This document shows positions 1-12,352 of a stretch of DNA of 64,000 nt, in pieces; position 1 is the first letter of the stretch, and each line of letters opens with the position of its first letter. This DNA is from Lepisosteus oculatus (taxonomy: Eukaryota > Chordata > Actinopteri > Semionotiformes > Lepisosteidae), in assembly GCF_040954835.1 (NCBI RefSeq), contig NC_090714.1, positions 3,522,501 to 3,586,500 on the forward strand. Reading direction: 5' to 3'. The notes under the pieces are model-generated. The model was not told the origin of the DNA and made no database searches. It saw only the letters and a program-made list of their open reading frames with translations. The position numbers were made by a program, and so were the translations under genes.

Positions 1-930
1 AGACACGCAATATAAGATCACACACTGCTCAAAGGAGCAGAGAAGAGAAGAACAAGGGAGGAGAGAAGAGTTTGAAAGAGTTGGGACTTGAAGCTTGCAC
101 CAGGTAGGAGCCTCTTCTTCATGATCGTCTGAACCAAACCTGACTGGAGCTGAGTATTAGAACCGTGCAATAGATAGTGTGCTGTTCTGTGTATTTAGGA
201 AACTTGGATTTCCTGGGTAAAAGATGCGTCAGTTAGAAACTGACTTTCCTGCCTAGGGTGCATTTTTATGGATAGGAATATAGGCTCCCATTTATTTTGT
301 GGCATTTGGGGTGCAGAGAGAGAGACTGCAGGTTTCATTGTATTTAATTATCTCTTGTGTGGCCTCTGTCGGCATTGAGAGTTTAATGCTTAGTAACAGT
401 CTGGCGTTTTCTGCGTGACCAGAATGTTAGGTCTCCAAAACATCTTGTTTATAAATACTATACATAGAGTAACTTATGTGTTGTATGTTTTGTTGTGTGT
501 AGTGTAGTTTGTGTCTTGTGATCATTACTATTTGTTTCACCAAGTGTGTCTGGATTATTACTCCTCTCACCAAAGCTGTCAGAGAACAAGGAATTCACAT
601 GCCTCTAGTTATACTAGCCTCTCGGGTATATTGCTAGAAATCACTTACAAGTTGGGGGTTATGCATAATTATTTCACTTATTGACTAAACCACTCTAAAC
701 TTATCCTGATTTTCACAGTTAGGGAACCCCCCATTTGTAACAGTACGTTATTGGATAGCTGTGCTGACGTAAGATGGTTCAGTTTCACAGAATAGCAGGC
801 TGTGCTATAAGTATAAAGACCGCTGAGGATCACTGTCTGATCCCTGGGTGTGCAGACTCAGCGAAGTGGCGTGCATGTTGGTGGGAGATTCAGCGATGGG
901 TGACCTGGCTCTCCGCTGTCTTGTTTCCAG

Positions 931-1049
931 GTACAAGATGCTGATCCACATCCGCACCCACACGAATGAGAAGCCACACCGCTGCCCCACCTGCAACAAG
1001 AGCTTCTCGCGGCTGGAGAACCTCAAGATACACAACCGCTCGCACACGG
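931..1049 (+). CDS. glis2: glis2 penultimate coding exon (finger 2 end, finger 3)
   Basis: Acceptor ttgtttccag precedes 931 and donor G|GTCAGT follows 1049. The exon is 119 bp, enters in phase 2 and leaves in phase 1. It encodes [18 protein letters not shown] and the third C2H2 finger up to HNRSHTG. Confidence 0.92.
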
Positions 1050-2455
1050 GTCAGTGCACACAGCGCCTGCTGCCTCAGTCACGCTTCGCGCTTCATGATG
1101 CATTCCAGCAGGTCTCAGCCCCTGGCACTAGCAGTATGTAATCGCCTTGTCTGAAGGTGCTCAAGGTGGGACAGCGCAGCGGACAGACACAGTACAGGCA
1201 CAGGGGGGCTGTCCAGGACACGAGGTCAAAGCAAGACAGCATCCAAGCCGAGATAAACGCTGTAGAAAGTAATCAGCACAGGGGTGTTCCGAGAGACGTA
1301 GCAGAGGTCAGGAATGCAAAGCAAGTACAAACTCGGGAATGCGGGAACTAGAGACGCTTCTTGTCAAAATTCTATAAACAGGGCCCAGAGCATTGTCAGA
1401 GCAGATCTTAAACAGCCTGAGCCACCTGAGACAGGAGTGGTCGAATACTGCCTACAGGTGGTGCAGATCTTTTGTCTGAGCGAGTTTCCTTGGCAACCAG
1501 GACTGACAGACAGGGGAGCAGAGGCGTGGCCAGCTGCCGTGGCAACACTAACTCGCTGCGCGGCTCTCCAGCCTGGATGGGCCTGACAGTGACGGACTTA
1601 AGCCACCAGTTTTGTTTTGGGGGGGGCAGATTGTAGGATGCAGGCGATTATTCCAAACTGAAATTGTTTCTGAAAGCCGGCGGTATGCGGCTCTCCTCTG
1701 TGTCTGCAGGAGAAAAACCCTACATCTGCCCCTATGAAGGCTGCAACAAGCGCTACTCCAACTCCAGCGACCGCTTCAAGCACACGCGCACGCACTACGT
1801 GGACAAGCCCTACTACTGCAAGATGGTGGGCTGCCTGAAGCGCTACACGGACCCCAGCTCGCTGCGCAAGCACATCAAGGCGCACGGGCACTTTGTGGCT
1901 CACGAGCAGCAGGGGGCGCTGCTGAAGGGGGCGCGGGCGGTCCCGGGGGGCAAGGGGGCGGGGCTGCCCTACGTGAGCGGGGCGCACATCATCATCCCCG
2001 GCCCGGCCACGGCGGCCGCCATCCTGGGGAGCCACGCGCTTCAGGGACTCGGCGCCTCCCTGCCCCTGCCGCTCAGCCCCCGGCCCCTGGACCTCAGCAC
2101 GCTGGGGTGCCCGGCTGTCGGCTCCTCTCCGCTGGGCGCCCCCGTCCTCTCCCTCAACGGTACGCCCCTGGGCCTGGCCAAGAGCCCGCTGGTCTCCCCC
2201 GGCTTCCCGGCGGCCGGCCTGGGCCTGCCACTGGTCTCCGTGCTGACCTCCGAGAAGAGCCCCGGCAAGCCGCACTCCAGGCACCCCAGGGCCCGGCCCA
2301 AGCCCGACCGGGAGGAGGGGCTGGCGGGTCTCCCCGGGGCGGTGCTCAACCTCTCCGCGGGGGCTGCGGCCCTGGCCAAGCCCGACGCGCTGGCCCCGGG
2401 CTGGGTGGTCATCCCCCCGGGGTCTGTGGTGCTGAAGCCGGCCGTCGTGAACTGA
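931..2455 (+). CDS. glis2: GLIS2-like Kruppel zinc-finger factor, 3' two coding exons (partial)
   Basis: Two exons, 931-1049 and 1710-2455, join in phase (phase 2 in, phase 1 at the junction) and encode the C-terminal part of a GLI-similar transcription factor. Visible are the last His pair of finger 2 (HIRTH), then three complete C2H2 fingers: CPTC...HNRSH, CPYEGC...HTRTH and CKMVGC...HIKAH. A Pro/Ala/Gly/Leu-rich tail follows and ends [17 protein letters not shown]. That ending and the linker HTNEKPHRC are what I know from vertebrate GLIS2. In the family this nuclear protein binds GLI-type sites and mainly represses transcription; human mutations cause nephronophthisis. The N-terminal part and fingers 1-2 lie left of the window. 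The tail is very GC-rich, which creates long antisense shadow frames. A GLIS1/3 assignment is less likely because of the C-terminus. Confidence 0.93.
1050..1709 (+). other. glis2 intron
   Basis: A 660-bp GT-AG intron between the two zinc-finger exons. I see no repeat or further exon in it. Positions 1-930 are likewise intron or flank: I see no coding exon there with acceptable splice sites. Confidence 0.7.
1710..2455 (+). CDS. glis2: glis2 last coding exon (fingers 4-5, C-terminal tail)
   Basis: Acceptor tgtctgcag precedes 1710; the TGA stop is 2453-2455. The junction restores [13 protein letters not shown]. It holds two C2H2 fingers, a low-complexity tail with the motif [13 protein letters not shown] and the conserved terminal block. 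Confidence 0.93.
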
Positions 2456-4204
2456 ACCACATTCCCGAGGGAGGGAGGGAGGAGGAGGAGAAGGGGGTCG
2501 GGTGGGGTACTGGGGCGGTGCAGGGCAGAGGGGGCCCCCGTTTCGGGCTCGGATTGAAAACGCGTTTTTTTCCCGAAAGGAGGCGAGCGGCTGGGGTGGG
2601 CCCCGACGGGGTGTCAGTCATCCATCCCACTGCCTGTCCGCCCTTGTCTGAAGCTCTCGACGGGGTCTGGAGTTGCAGGAACAAATTTCGTAGAACTCCG
2701 GATTCGAATAATTTGCTATCCAGCAGAACACTCCTTTCACCCAAACGTACCAGAAAACCTCAAGAAGGAAAGAAAATATTTTCACCTCCAAAAATCTTTG
2801 GTCTCCTTTCAGAAATACCCCTTTCCTTCGAAGCGGAGGCCCTTCTCAGTTCAGCACTTCCTCACCAGACCCATTCCCTCTGTTTCCGTATTGTGTAGTT
2901 CTAAGAACCCTCTCATGTATTTATGTACTTTAACGACAGCCTTGAGCTCGATGCCCTTGACCAGATTCTTAATGATGTTAACGTGCTGCTTGGATTTACG
3001 TCCTCTGCTGCTGTCTGATAGTGTTCCAAACCAAAGCCGCGTAGTTTTATTTTAGGTCTTCAAAAAGATGCTTCAGGTTTCTTTGATAAGCCATTTGTAC
3101 TAAATACTGTGAACTGTTCTGGAAGTCCTTCAATTTTAAAAACGAATTTCTTGATCTGTATTGCTGGAATTCTATGGGAAAACGCATCATCAGAAGCACT
3201 TTTTGCTCCACCCTGGCAGAGTGGGGACAGAAGAAGGTGCTAACTGAATGACAAAACTGCCTGCGCAGCCCTTGTTCCAGGCAGCAGATTTGCACCTGTG
3301 AGCGCCCTCTGCACACAGAGCCCCATAATTCTGGTCGGGTAGCACAGAGCAGCATTATGGGAATTGCCCAAAACAGCCGTGAAATCAGCCATGCTGGTTT
3401 GCAACTTTGGATTTGAACTTAGTAGTTTTTGACCTGCTTGTGCAGAGCTCTTTGGAGTCCGTGGAGCTTACTGTTGCAGATGTGTCCCTTAGCAGGCCTG
3501 TCCCATGGGTCTGCACGCACAATAACAAGTGAGGTCCAGCAGGCTTTATTGTAAGATCTTTTATGACACCCAGAAACAGCAACAAGTCTGTACTAAAGGA
3601 AAACCCCAGCTGACTACTTGCATTATGCAGAGCCTTTATTAACAAACTTAAAGCTTAATTGCACCCAATTAAGGGTAAAACCCTTTACCATTTAATTGAA
3701 ATTTGCACAATTAATCCCCTGCTGTGGATATTTAAAAAGATTCGAGGCTGTGTAGTGGTCTCTGGTGGTAGGTCAGTTGCAGTTGCAGCCCTTTCGCTGG
3801 CCTTGAAGAGCACACTTGAAGAGCAGCTGTCTCGCCCTGTTCCTGTCTGTTATAACCTAGAGCTCTTGCCCTTCACCCTCACAAGTCAATGCAAGGTCAA
3901 ACTAGATTCCTCTTATTCTGACTGTTGTTATATATTTGCAGCATCATTGCAGTCTTTTTTTAGTTATGCCATATAATTGCACCACAAGACTGAGTGCTTC
4001 TTAAAATGCTTCTGAATTATGCAGTGCAGCCTATCATCTATATAATGGTCTATAAAGACCTTTACTTAGACTTGACACAAAGGCTAATAATACTGTCTTA
4101 ATATAAAGTAAAAAATAGATACAGTAACAGCTTTTGCCCTTATTCCTATACTTCTAGTGTTACTTTCATAATGACTGGTTACAAGGCATTTGACCCTGAA
4201 CTCG

Positions 4205-4262
4205 ATTCAGTTCAATTCAAGATGCTTTATTGGCATGACCGATGGGAACTCTCTTACCGTGA
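4205..4262 (+). repeat. short dispersed fish repeat fragment
   Basis: The phrase TTCAATTCAAGATGCTTTAT followed by TGGCATGACC resembles a motif that recurs widely in fish genomes as the end of interspersed elements. Only about 55 bp is recognisable. Confidence 0.35.
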
Positions 4263-4435
4263 TGTAATCGGAATCCATGTTTCAAGCAATTTGTCCTGAA
4301 TTATTTTTCAAAAAAATAATTTAAAATGAAATCAAGTACATGAAAAACAATATTTCTCATTCAGCACCATTAATGCAGTTAGTGGGGCTAAAAGCTGAGG
4401 GGACTTGTGAGGTCAAAGGTTAATTGCGTTATGAG

Positions 4436-4560
4436 ACAGCAGTCAGGCTTGTGACTGGAAGGTTGTGGGTTCGAACAGCCAATGGAGTGCTGCTGCTGTA
4501 CCCTTGAGCAAGGCACTTCACTTGGAAGGCTGCAGTTCATCACCAAGCCGGGCTAAATAT
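4436..4560 (+). mobile_element. tRNA-derived SINE fragment
   Basis: It contains a B-box-like GGTTGTGGGTTCGAA preceded by a degenerate A-box region, then GAGCAAGGCACTTCACTTGG, typical of tRNA-headed vertebrate SINEs. The 3' body is missing or degraded. Confidence 0.55.
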
Positions 4561-4620
4561 TAGCCAAATACATTAATAATAGGAACTAATAAACCTTTTT
4601 CATTTCCCAATAAATTTGAG

Positions 4621-7600
4621 CGTTTAGGGGTCCCAAAAACCTTTATTCACTTAAAATTGTCAAGTGTTTTAGGAAGTGAAAGTGACTAAAATGTCCAGTT
4701 CAGCAAATTGTCAGTATCGTGGTGAAGTGACAAGAGTGCTCTTCTGATTCGGGATCCCTCCAGTCTTAAATGTGTTCAAGCACAGGGGCTGTTGTGCTAA
4801 AGAAATGTGTGTTAGTGAGGTTTTACCAATAATGGTGTAAATGCAAAGTCGTGGTTTTACAGATAATGCGGTTTCTCCACCCTGGCCTCTAGGGTTTTGT
4901 GGTTTTCACCCTAGCTCGATATTATTATTATTAACTATATAAGCACCTAGAACAAATGTTCATTTAAACCATTTCCATCGCATTTGAGTGCTCAACTTGG
5001 TGGGAACAGAAGGCAAGATGCTGTCTGCTGGATTGCGCCACTGAGCCTCAGTGATAAAGGGGGAATGCTGGTCAGACTGACCAGGCGCTGTTGGGAAACA
5101 GGTAGGGTTTGGCTAAGGGTATCGAGCTGAAAAGGTTAAAACAGACAAGTGTGGACAAGACCATGCAATGGCATTCCTGATTTGCAGATCTGTACAGGGC
5201 TGGATCGGAGCCCCCTGGTGGTCGCTTCTAGTAGGACGTGCAAAGAAATGTTACTTTTCAAAACCAGTGTGTCTCGGTGTTTTCAGACTGTTGTTACAGA
5301 AACCATACAACTTGAAACCTCTAAAAGCTCGGAAAAGATTGCATCGGCAAGATGATGTGCGTCAGCCACTGCGGTCCAGTTCTAAAGGATATAAAAATCA
5401 TCCCTGTTCAAAGTCTTTTCTGAAACAGGGTGAATGATGTTAAATTGTGTAAAGGTGGGCCAGCAGATAGCTTAGGAGCTGCCGCACCTTGAACATTAAG
5501 ATTTGATTACGGCAACGCATGAGCAACACTCTTCATTGAAAACGATCCCAGAAAGTGCAAGAGGTGCTTTTCCATCAGGGCTCGCAGTGCTGAACGGACC
5601 CTGTCAGTGGATCGTTTTTCAGGGCTGGGTGTCATGAACAAGCATCCTGTCCGCCTGAAGGGACCTATAAAAAAAAATAGATCACTGGCAATTAACGCGC
5701 ACGTCTTGGGATACTGGGCTGAGTTCGGCCTCAGTAGTTATTGTCCACCAGGCTCTCCATCCAGCCCTTTCTTTCCTCTAGGCCTCTGGTGGCCGATCTT
5801 GAGCCAGCAGGGCCAGGGTCCTGCAGGATCCCCGAGGATCTTGGTATGCGCTGTTCTAGGGCTAGAGACCTAGAAGAGATGGGGAAATCTCGGCTGATCC
5901 TCCAGGACCCAGGCTGGCCATCGCTTTTTTTTTTGTAATCCAACCTCCCTCCCCTCCAACTCGCCCCATCTCCCTTCCTCCTCTCCAGTAATGACCAGGG
6001 AGATCACCGTCTCCCACCGGCCAGCCCCCCGGGGCGTTCGGCACCTCTGAACTGCTAGAACTTAAGGTGCTTGTTGAGGAATCTGTTCAGCATCTTCCTG
6101 TGGGTGGCGGCCTGCAGAGGCTCTGAGATGGGGTTAGAGAGGGTGAGAGAGATCAACACAGGGAGCATTCCCTAAGAACACACAGAGACCTGCCTCTTTG
6201 CTTCTTGTCATGATAGTTCTCTTATTTGTTATTTTGTTCCTAGACGAGACATTTCTTCATGTTGAAGTTGCTTTTGCTTGTTCCACTATCACTGCTTAAC
6301 TTGGCTTCTCTGGTAGAGACGGTGCTTCCGGCTCCAGTGTTTGGCAGGCTGCTGCAGGGGTTACAGTGGCAAGTCACGTGAATGGATGTGTTCAGGGCCG
6401 TGAGATCACACTTGTCCGATACCTGTCTTGTAAATTTGTAGAATGAATTGCCAGCCCCATGTGGAAGATGGTCAACTGACTGGCCCATTTGCATGGACCC
6501 CACCCAGAAACTGTCCATCTCTTGTGATGCAGTGTTCAGTTACGTCTGGGTTACACAGCAGTCATCCAAGACTGGACTTGGAGTGTCCTGCCTAAGGGTT
6601 TCCTGTATGGATGAGGCTTTAGTTTGTCGGTGATGCTGAGCAGTTCAAGCCTCAAAAGTGTTTAAGGAGACATGAAGAAGGATGGTTTTGGAAATAAGTA
6701 CCTGCTGCTGCACAGATCCCAGGACAGCCCGATACTGTTGAGCAGTATGTTGAACAGCAGAGCAGTCCTTTGCTGTAGTATAACAGGGCCATTGGCTTAT
6801 ACTGTCTTGATTCTGGAAGGACAAGTGTATCAGCCAAATATCTCAGACAGGTACATAAAAACTGTCTAGATTTTCTACAGTCTTTTCCTGTTCTGTAGGC
6901 TCCAGTACAGCAGTGCCCATCTGGATGAATGTTAATTTAAAACCTGTTAGCTGCTAGCTTGTAGCTGCAGTGATCGGAAGGAGATCCTGCCCACACGCTG
7001 TTTTAAGTGTGAAGGGTGCAATGATCTCGATGCCAGTGGCGGAATCGATCACAGCCCGCGTAGATGAGTAAATTGAGCCTTGGATCATCTCTAGATATCC
7101 AAACTGTGCATTTGGCTTCGGTCCTGACAGACAGGGTTTGAGTCATACAGCCTGCCTCAACTGCACAGCTGAGGGTGATGATATCCTTCCCTGTGGCTCA
7201 GGAGAAGATGCCATGTATGTAAAATGTCTGTAAAAATAAATAATGAATGGGAGAGCATTGAAAGCATTGTCCACAGGTGGAGCAGCAGACCAGGTGAAGC
7301 TCTGAAAGCTTGCCCTTTCAGGAACTGCTGGCAACAGAACAACTTTATTTAATCTGGAGAAACAGCGGCAGGGACATTTATCTGGCACTTAAACACAAGC
7401 AGGGTCAGTTGGCTCAGTACAAATAAAGTCACCCTTCCTGTGTGATTTTAGGTGAAAAGACCTGAATATTCTCAGATGGGGCTTTTTGGGACTGTTCTGC
7501 AGCAGTCAAAAGAAATTCAAAGAATAATTCGAAACACTTCCAGCAAAACAGTTCTGTTCGAGCGCCACAGTGACGGTGGGCAGGCTGTCAGGTGGAGGTC

Positions 7601-9480
7601 AAAAAGAAACGCGTTCCTTTTTACTGTAACAAAGATCCTATATACTAGGATAAGCTGTCCAGGATTACAGTTTACTACAACACAGCTCAGAAATAGGCAA
7701 CAAACAAAACTCCCCGAAACGAACTGAAGGATTTTAATCATAATAGGAGGATAAATTCTCCACATGGACAAAAGTTTGTACTGCAGACTCTATTTGCTAG
7801 TAATAATAAGGTGTTTTATCTGATTTAAGGTGCAGCCATGGATGTATATAAGACTTTATCACCGTAAGCAGAACCATGACCGCTGCTGTATATCCTAATG
7901 AGCAGCAGAACTGGGAGGTGGCATGGACTTAGCGGTTAAACTTATGGATGGTGACCCCCCCCCTCCCCCATTTCTGCCCCTGCCCACCCACCTGTATCTT
8001 CCAGTAGGACTGAGGACCGCCCAGGGCTAGCTTCTCCTGCCGCTTGGTGCAGGTGGGTGCTCCAGTCAAACAGGCGATCAAGTCCTTTTAAAGTCAGGAG
8101 GGTGAAAGGTGACACCTGTAACCCACTCCTGGCCTAGTGAAGCAAAGAGGCTATCCCAGGCTGCCGAGGAGAAGACCTCGGCCTGCCCCGCTAGACAGAG
8201 AGGGCGCTTGGCAACCTGTCTCTGTCTACGCGCCCACTAGGAGGCGCTGTCGGGGGGAGGGGGGGTCTCTACTGGAGAAAGCCAAGACTGACACAGACCC
8301 TCCAGGGGTCCACACAACTTTAAAATGTTAATAAGCTGTTTTGACGTATTAACCCTTTGAGCACTTTAAAGGCGTGCGGGTCACATCCCGCCCTGGAATA
8401 ATTCAATTCCCCACCACCCCCCCCCAAGCCCTAGATTGCAGAAGAAGAGAGACAGAGGTGCCTCTCAACTTTAACTTGCAAACGAGGAATCGTTTGATCC
8501 CTGTTTCATCAGATAAAGGCCTAAGGTACTGTAGCTTCATTGTACTGGCTGATGTGAAGAGACACTTAAAAGATGTGGCACAAATCAGAATTCTCAGAAA
8601 CCTGCACTGCAGTATTCAAAAACCTTGCAAGGCAGAAACCTCCAACCATTATCTCCACTGTCACATTTACATCTAAGCTGGCAACTTGGTTTCTCTGGTG
8701 AACTTTCTAACTGTGTTTAATTGTAATTTTAAGAACCGCTAAAATGGTTCTCTATGGTTCACCCTGGTATTTTCTTCCACACAGAGTAAAACAGCACAGC
8801 CAAGGTCTCACTTTAAGTGACTGCCAAGCAGCTGTCTTATCTCAGCAAAGCCTTTGATCCAAAGCGAAGAGATGGGGTGGGATCGCATGTTTTCTTTCTC
8901 CGAACACAACTTGTCTCACTGGACGAGTTTATACTGCTCTATAATGCATTTGTAGCGATCATTAAAAATGTAGTACAATATTTAAGAAGGGACGCCATAA
9001 TTGAATGTGCTGTAGAGGTGCACAAAGGGTTAATAATAATAGACTAAGGCCTGAGAAGGCCTGTATCAGAGGTTTTTTTGTTTTTGCACATTGAGATATT
9101 TTAATATCAGTATTTTTAATGGTTCTAAGTGCCTTCTATTATAGTTGAAATGTAGAGGATATACAGTATATTAAATATAAATATATATTTTTTCTCCGGC
9201 TCCAATATTGAAGCCGCACGTACAGAGTTGTAAAAGTCTTAAATTGGTACAAGTTAGCAGTGTGCTCCTGTTTTAGAGGAAGTTTATTATGTCGACGAGA
9301 AAACAAAACAATTTAATAAAGTTGCATTTGATAACTTTACTGTGTCATCTTCTGGGTTTTTTTGTTTTGTGAATTCAGGGGCGAGAGAACCCCGATAAAA
9401 AGTTTGACCCTTGAAGACCTGTGTGTGTAGGTGACTTGCGATCGTGCCAGTGTCCGTAGCGTTCCCGGTAATGACTTTAA
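4621..9480. other. intergenic, no gene recognised
   Basis: Open frames here are short and lack family resemblance or convincing splice sites. An element-like block at 5740-5930 (ctccaggacc...ggctggccatc) has a related phrase at 36,870-36,900, suggesting a dispersed repeat. Poly-C tracts occur near 7,957 and 8,420. I see no RNA gene. Confidence 0.5.
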
Positions 9481-9486
9481 TTACTA

Positions 9487-9670
9487 AGCTCCCGGGTGGC
9501 GCAGTGGCAGGGCAGGTAGTGTTATAGCTTTGCAGTACTTCGGTCCCAGGCTTCGTTCCGGCCTGCTGCCCCTTCTGCGCGGAGTTTGCATGTTCTCCCT
9601 CGGACTGCATGGACTTTGACCCATCACCCCAGGTCCTCATTTCCCACTTGCTGCCCTGGTTAACTGGCAT
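9487..9670 (+). mobile_element. tRNA-type SINE (HpaI-like head and common tail)
   Basis: It opens CCGGGTGGCGCAGTGGCAGG, has a decayed B box, and continues with GGAGTTTGCATGTTCTCCCT, the widespread conserved SINE tail. Orientation is plus. Confidence 0.65.
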
Positions 9671-9743
9671 ATCTGAATTGCTCCGTGTACATGAGCGAGT
9701 GTTTCCTTCAATGACCTGGCATCAAGGCTGTAGTCCTGCCTTT

Positions 9744-9805
9744 TAGATAGATAGATAATACTTTATTAATCCCGTGGGGAAATTGATGAAATTTCAAAAT
9801 TGATG
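9744..9805 (+). repeat. LINE 3'-end-like tail with GATA repeat
   Basis: TAGATAGATAGATAATACTT followed by TATTAATCCCGTGGGGAAAT is a phrase often seen at the 3' end of dispersed vertebrate elements. Confidence 0.45.
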
Positions 9806-9984
9806 ATTTTGTCCAGTGCTGGTCCAGATTAGCCTCACTGCAGCCCTGAAGAATAAATCCCGGTCCAGAAAATAGCCAACACCACCACACAGTCATTCGG
9901 AGGACCATGGGACACGTTCCAGGTTAAATCACGTCACAGCACACTGTTGCTAAAACGCGCCAGTGAGTATGAGCTCTGTGAGGC

Positions 9985-10175
9985 TGCCCCCCTTCAAACG
10001 GCACAAACCATTGCGTTTGTGCAGCTGGAAGTGTTGCTTTTGTTTCCGAGCTATAACGCCTTACGTCTTCGGGGGGCGTGACGTCACTCTGCCCCCTACA
10101 ACAGCGCAGGAGACCCGAACCGGTCGGGTTCGTTGGGGATGCGTCTGGACCGGTTTGTGCCGTTGAAATCAGTTT
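9985..10175. mobile_element. copy of a foldback-like repeat related to 42,170-42,555
   Basis: This block shares phrases, in order, with the left half of the 42.2-kb element: CCCCCTT(a/c)AAAC.GCACAAA, then GTTTGTGC, then ACAGCGCAGGAGACC and a closing TGTGC(T/C)GTTG. The shared order supports one repeat family. I cannot assign a superfamily. Confidence 0.5.
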
Positions 10176-12235
10176 CCAAGCTGCTTTTGTGCCTTCTTTT
10201 TCTGGTGATCACATAACCAGGTAGGTTGACTTTGACCGCCAGCTTCCCGTCCGGAAAGTCCGAGCGCCGTATTACTGGTGCGGAGGTACTGGAAGGATAT
10301 CTGCAATTTCGTTTCGCTTTTTGGGGGCGGGGGTTGAGTTTGCATTTAATACCACTATTTTCTGCGAGTTTATGCGAACAGGAAAATTAGGTTTGTCTCC
10401 AATATCACACCGTAATCACAAGAGTTGCGGGTTTAGCCTTAAAAATCGAGTATTATCAAAGAACTATATGTTCTGAGAAAAACGCTTTAACTAGCACGTC
10501 TTTAAAAAAAAAACTGTCATCGTCCCGTTATCCATGTCTTTGTAATGAACTTTTTAATTGAACATTTACGATTTGTTTTCGGTTCAACTCAAACTACTTT
10601 ATTCAGATCATGAATAGTAAAAGGTTAGAAATAAGCGTCACCCTCGCGCCATCTACGGCGTTTACTCCTGTGTTTGGAGTTCAGATCGAGCAGTAAGAAT
10701 TATACTGTTAGTGTTTGACAGTCAGTCTCACCTGTGATTACGGTACTGTACGTCACTCATTGACTGTGCTTCCGCAACACTTTTCACTGTATTACCTGTG
10801 TGCACAGTGTATAACACTATATAGAGTTTTTAATGACTTTTTTAAATAATCGAAATTAATTTGCATCTCTGTCTTACAGATGACAATTATGAGTTCATAT
10901 AAAGCCCCTAAATACCTGCCGCACACTGTTTCAACTAGTTCATTGCCTTCACTGAAATTCATAGACTCCATTTTCACCACCTGCACTCTTTGCACTTGAC
11001 TACAGCAACTTTCATATCTTATAGTATATAAAATAACATTTTCTCTAATATTAATAATAAGGAGTGATGTGATGTTCCATTATTTGCAAAACCTGTTTTT
11101 TCCGTCCTCATCGCTATTCTGTTTTCTAGGCATACAGCATTTCACATTCTATTTACATGCGTCGCTTTTGATTTTTACATCTTGAATCTGAAGGATTAAA
11201 CTTCTGTGTTGAACTTTGTCAAATGCCAATGGAAATATATCATATTGTGACACCTACTGGTATAAAGGAACTAAAGAGATACTCCGCCCAGCCACTAGTT
11301 AGCTAGAGTATAAAACATTTATTTCAATTTAATCGTTCATGCAGTTTTTTATAAGTTGTCTTTAGATTAATTTCGGACATATTTTTAAATTTAAAAATCA
11401 ACATTTTAACCTCTCAGGCTTCACGTCTGACGCATGACATACAGGATCCCTCAATCTACTGTAAACCTTTTTAACTATCATTCGAAAAGATGAACAAGTC
11501 GTGTCCAGTCGCACAAAATGCTAGAAAAGCGCTTTACAAAGGCGTTTCAGTAGCTTTATTGCTTGAAATGAGAGTAAACAGGCGAACCGCCTCGTCTCGG
11601 AACAGTGAATTGGCTTTAGTCTGAATAAGAGATGTACATGGCCGGTATTTTGCGTGGCCGGCCTGGTGGCTCCGCGGGCTGAACCATCGGACACTTCTAA
11701 AGTTCAGAGAGCAGATCGACTCCCGGAGAGTCTTGAGTTGAAGTCGAGCCCCGAGCCTCCCCGTCAGTCTGAGACCTAATCCCCGGTCTGAGACCTGATC
11801 CCCGGGTGAAGCTCTCATGCTGTCTGGGTGAGTTTGTAGAAGGGGCTGTTCTCTACCACGCCGGCCGTTTTGGGGGGCTCCATTTTCGGGGCCTTCCAAA
11901 ACAGGGAAAATGGGGGGTTTAAGTCCTTTATAAATGCATAGATCGGAATTCAATTCTAAAAAGCAGCCCCTTATACCACTGAGACACCTGCAGGACAGGT
12001 GTGGCACTAGCAGTGAAAACGAGGTGCAGTCCTAACTAGGAGCGACAGGGGTCTCTCTCCAGCACATTTCTCTTGATTCGACCAGGTGGCCGCAAGCTAA
12101 ACGGGTCGGGCAACAGTTTTGTAGGAGAATGTCACTGTATAAGGTTGTCTGAAAATCTTCAGCCGTTACATACTTTATGTATGATTTGGTGAGTTCAAGT
12201 TTCTATTTATCTTCAGTAGCGTGAGTGTTGAGCCC
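10176..12235. other. intergenic, no gene recognised
   Basis: AT-rich DNA with several TA-rich stretches and no supported coding exon. A more GC-rich patch at 11,640-11,900 has only weak open frames. Confidence 0.5.
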
Positions 12236-12352
12236 TTGTAACCGAGCGCACAGCTGTCATTCAGGAGCCGAGCCCGCCCCCAGAGTGACCTTCCTCAGCG
12301 GACACGCCCCGTCCACCTGTTCCACAGGTGCGCCCGGCAAGATGGCAGCGGG
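12236..12352 (+). promoter_or_regulatory. CpG-rich promoter and first exon of unrecognised gene A
   Basis: GC-box-like AGCCCGCCCCCAG and ACACGCCCC precede CAAGATGGCAGCGGG, which is followed by a strong donor GTGAGT at 12,353. The GC-rich island in AT-rich surroundings looks like a promoter with a short first exon. The transcription start is not determined. Confidence 0.5.

Larger units (their letters stand above)
2456..4620 (+). other. probable glis2 3' UTR
   Basis: No coding signal. The first AATAAA hexamers on this strand after the stop are at 4588-4593 and 4609-4614, which would give a 3' UTR of about 2.1 kb. A tRNA-like SINE fragment sits just before them, so the hexamers could belong to the repeat. 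The true end is not determined. Confidence 0.4.

Noticed and set aside
1598-2284. 228-codon minus-strand frame opposite glis2
   Set aside because: Antisense shadow of the GC-rich glis2 tail, with Gly/Arg/Gln-rich nonsense and no splice support.
2107-2898. 263-codon plus-strand frame overlapping the glis2 end
   Set aside because: Alternative frame of the same GC-rich exon running into the 3' UTR; no family resemblance.
4436-4560. Possible tRNA gene
   Set aside because: The B box is present but no cloverleaf can be folded; it is a SINE head.
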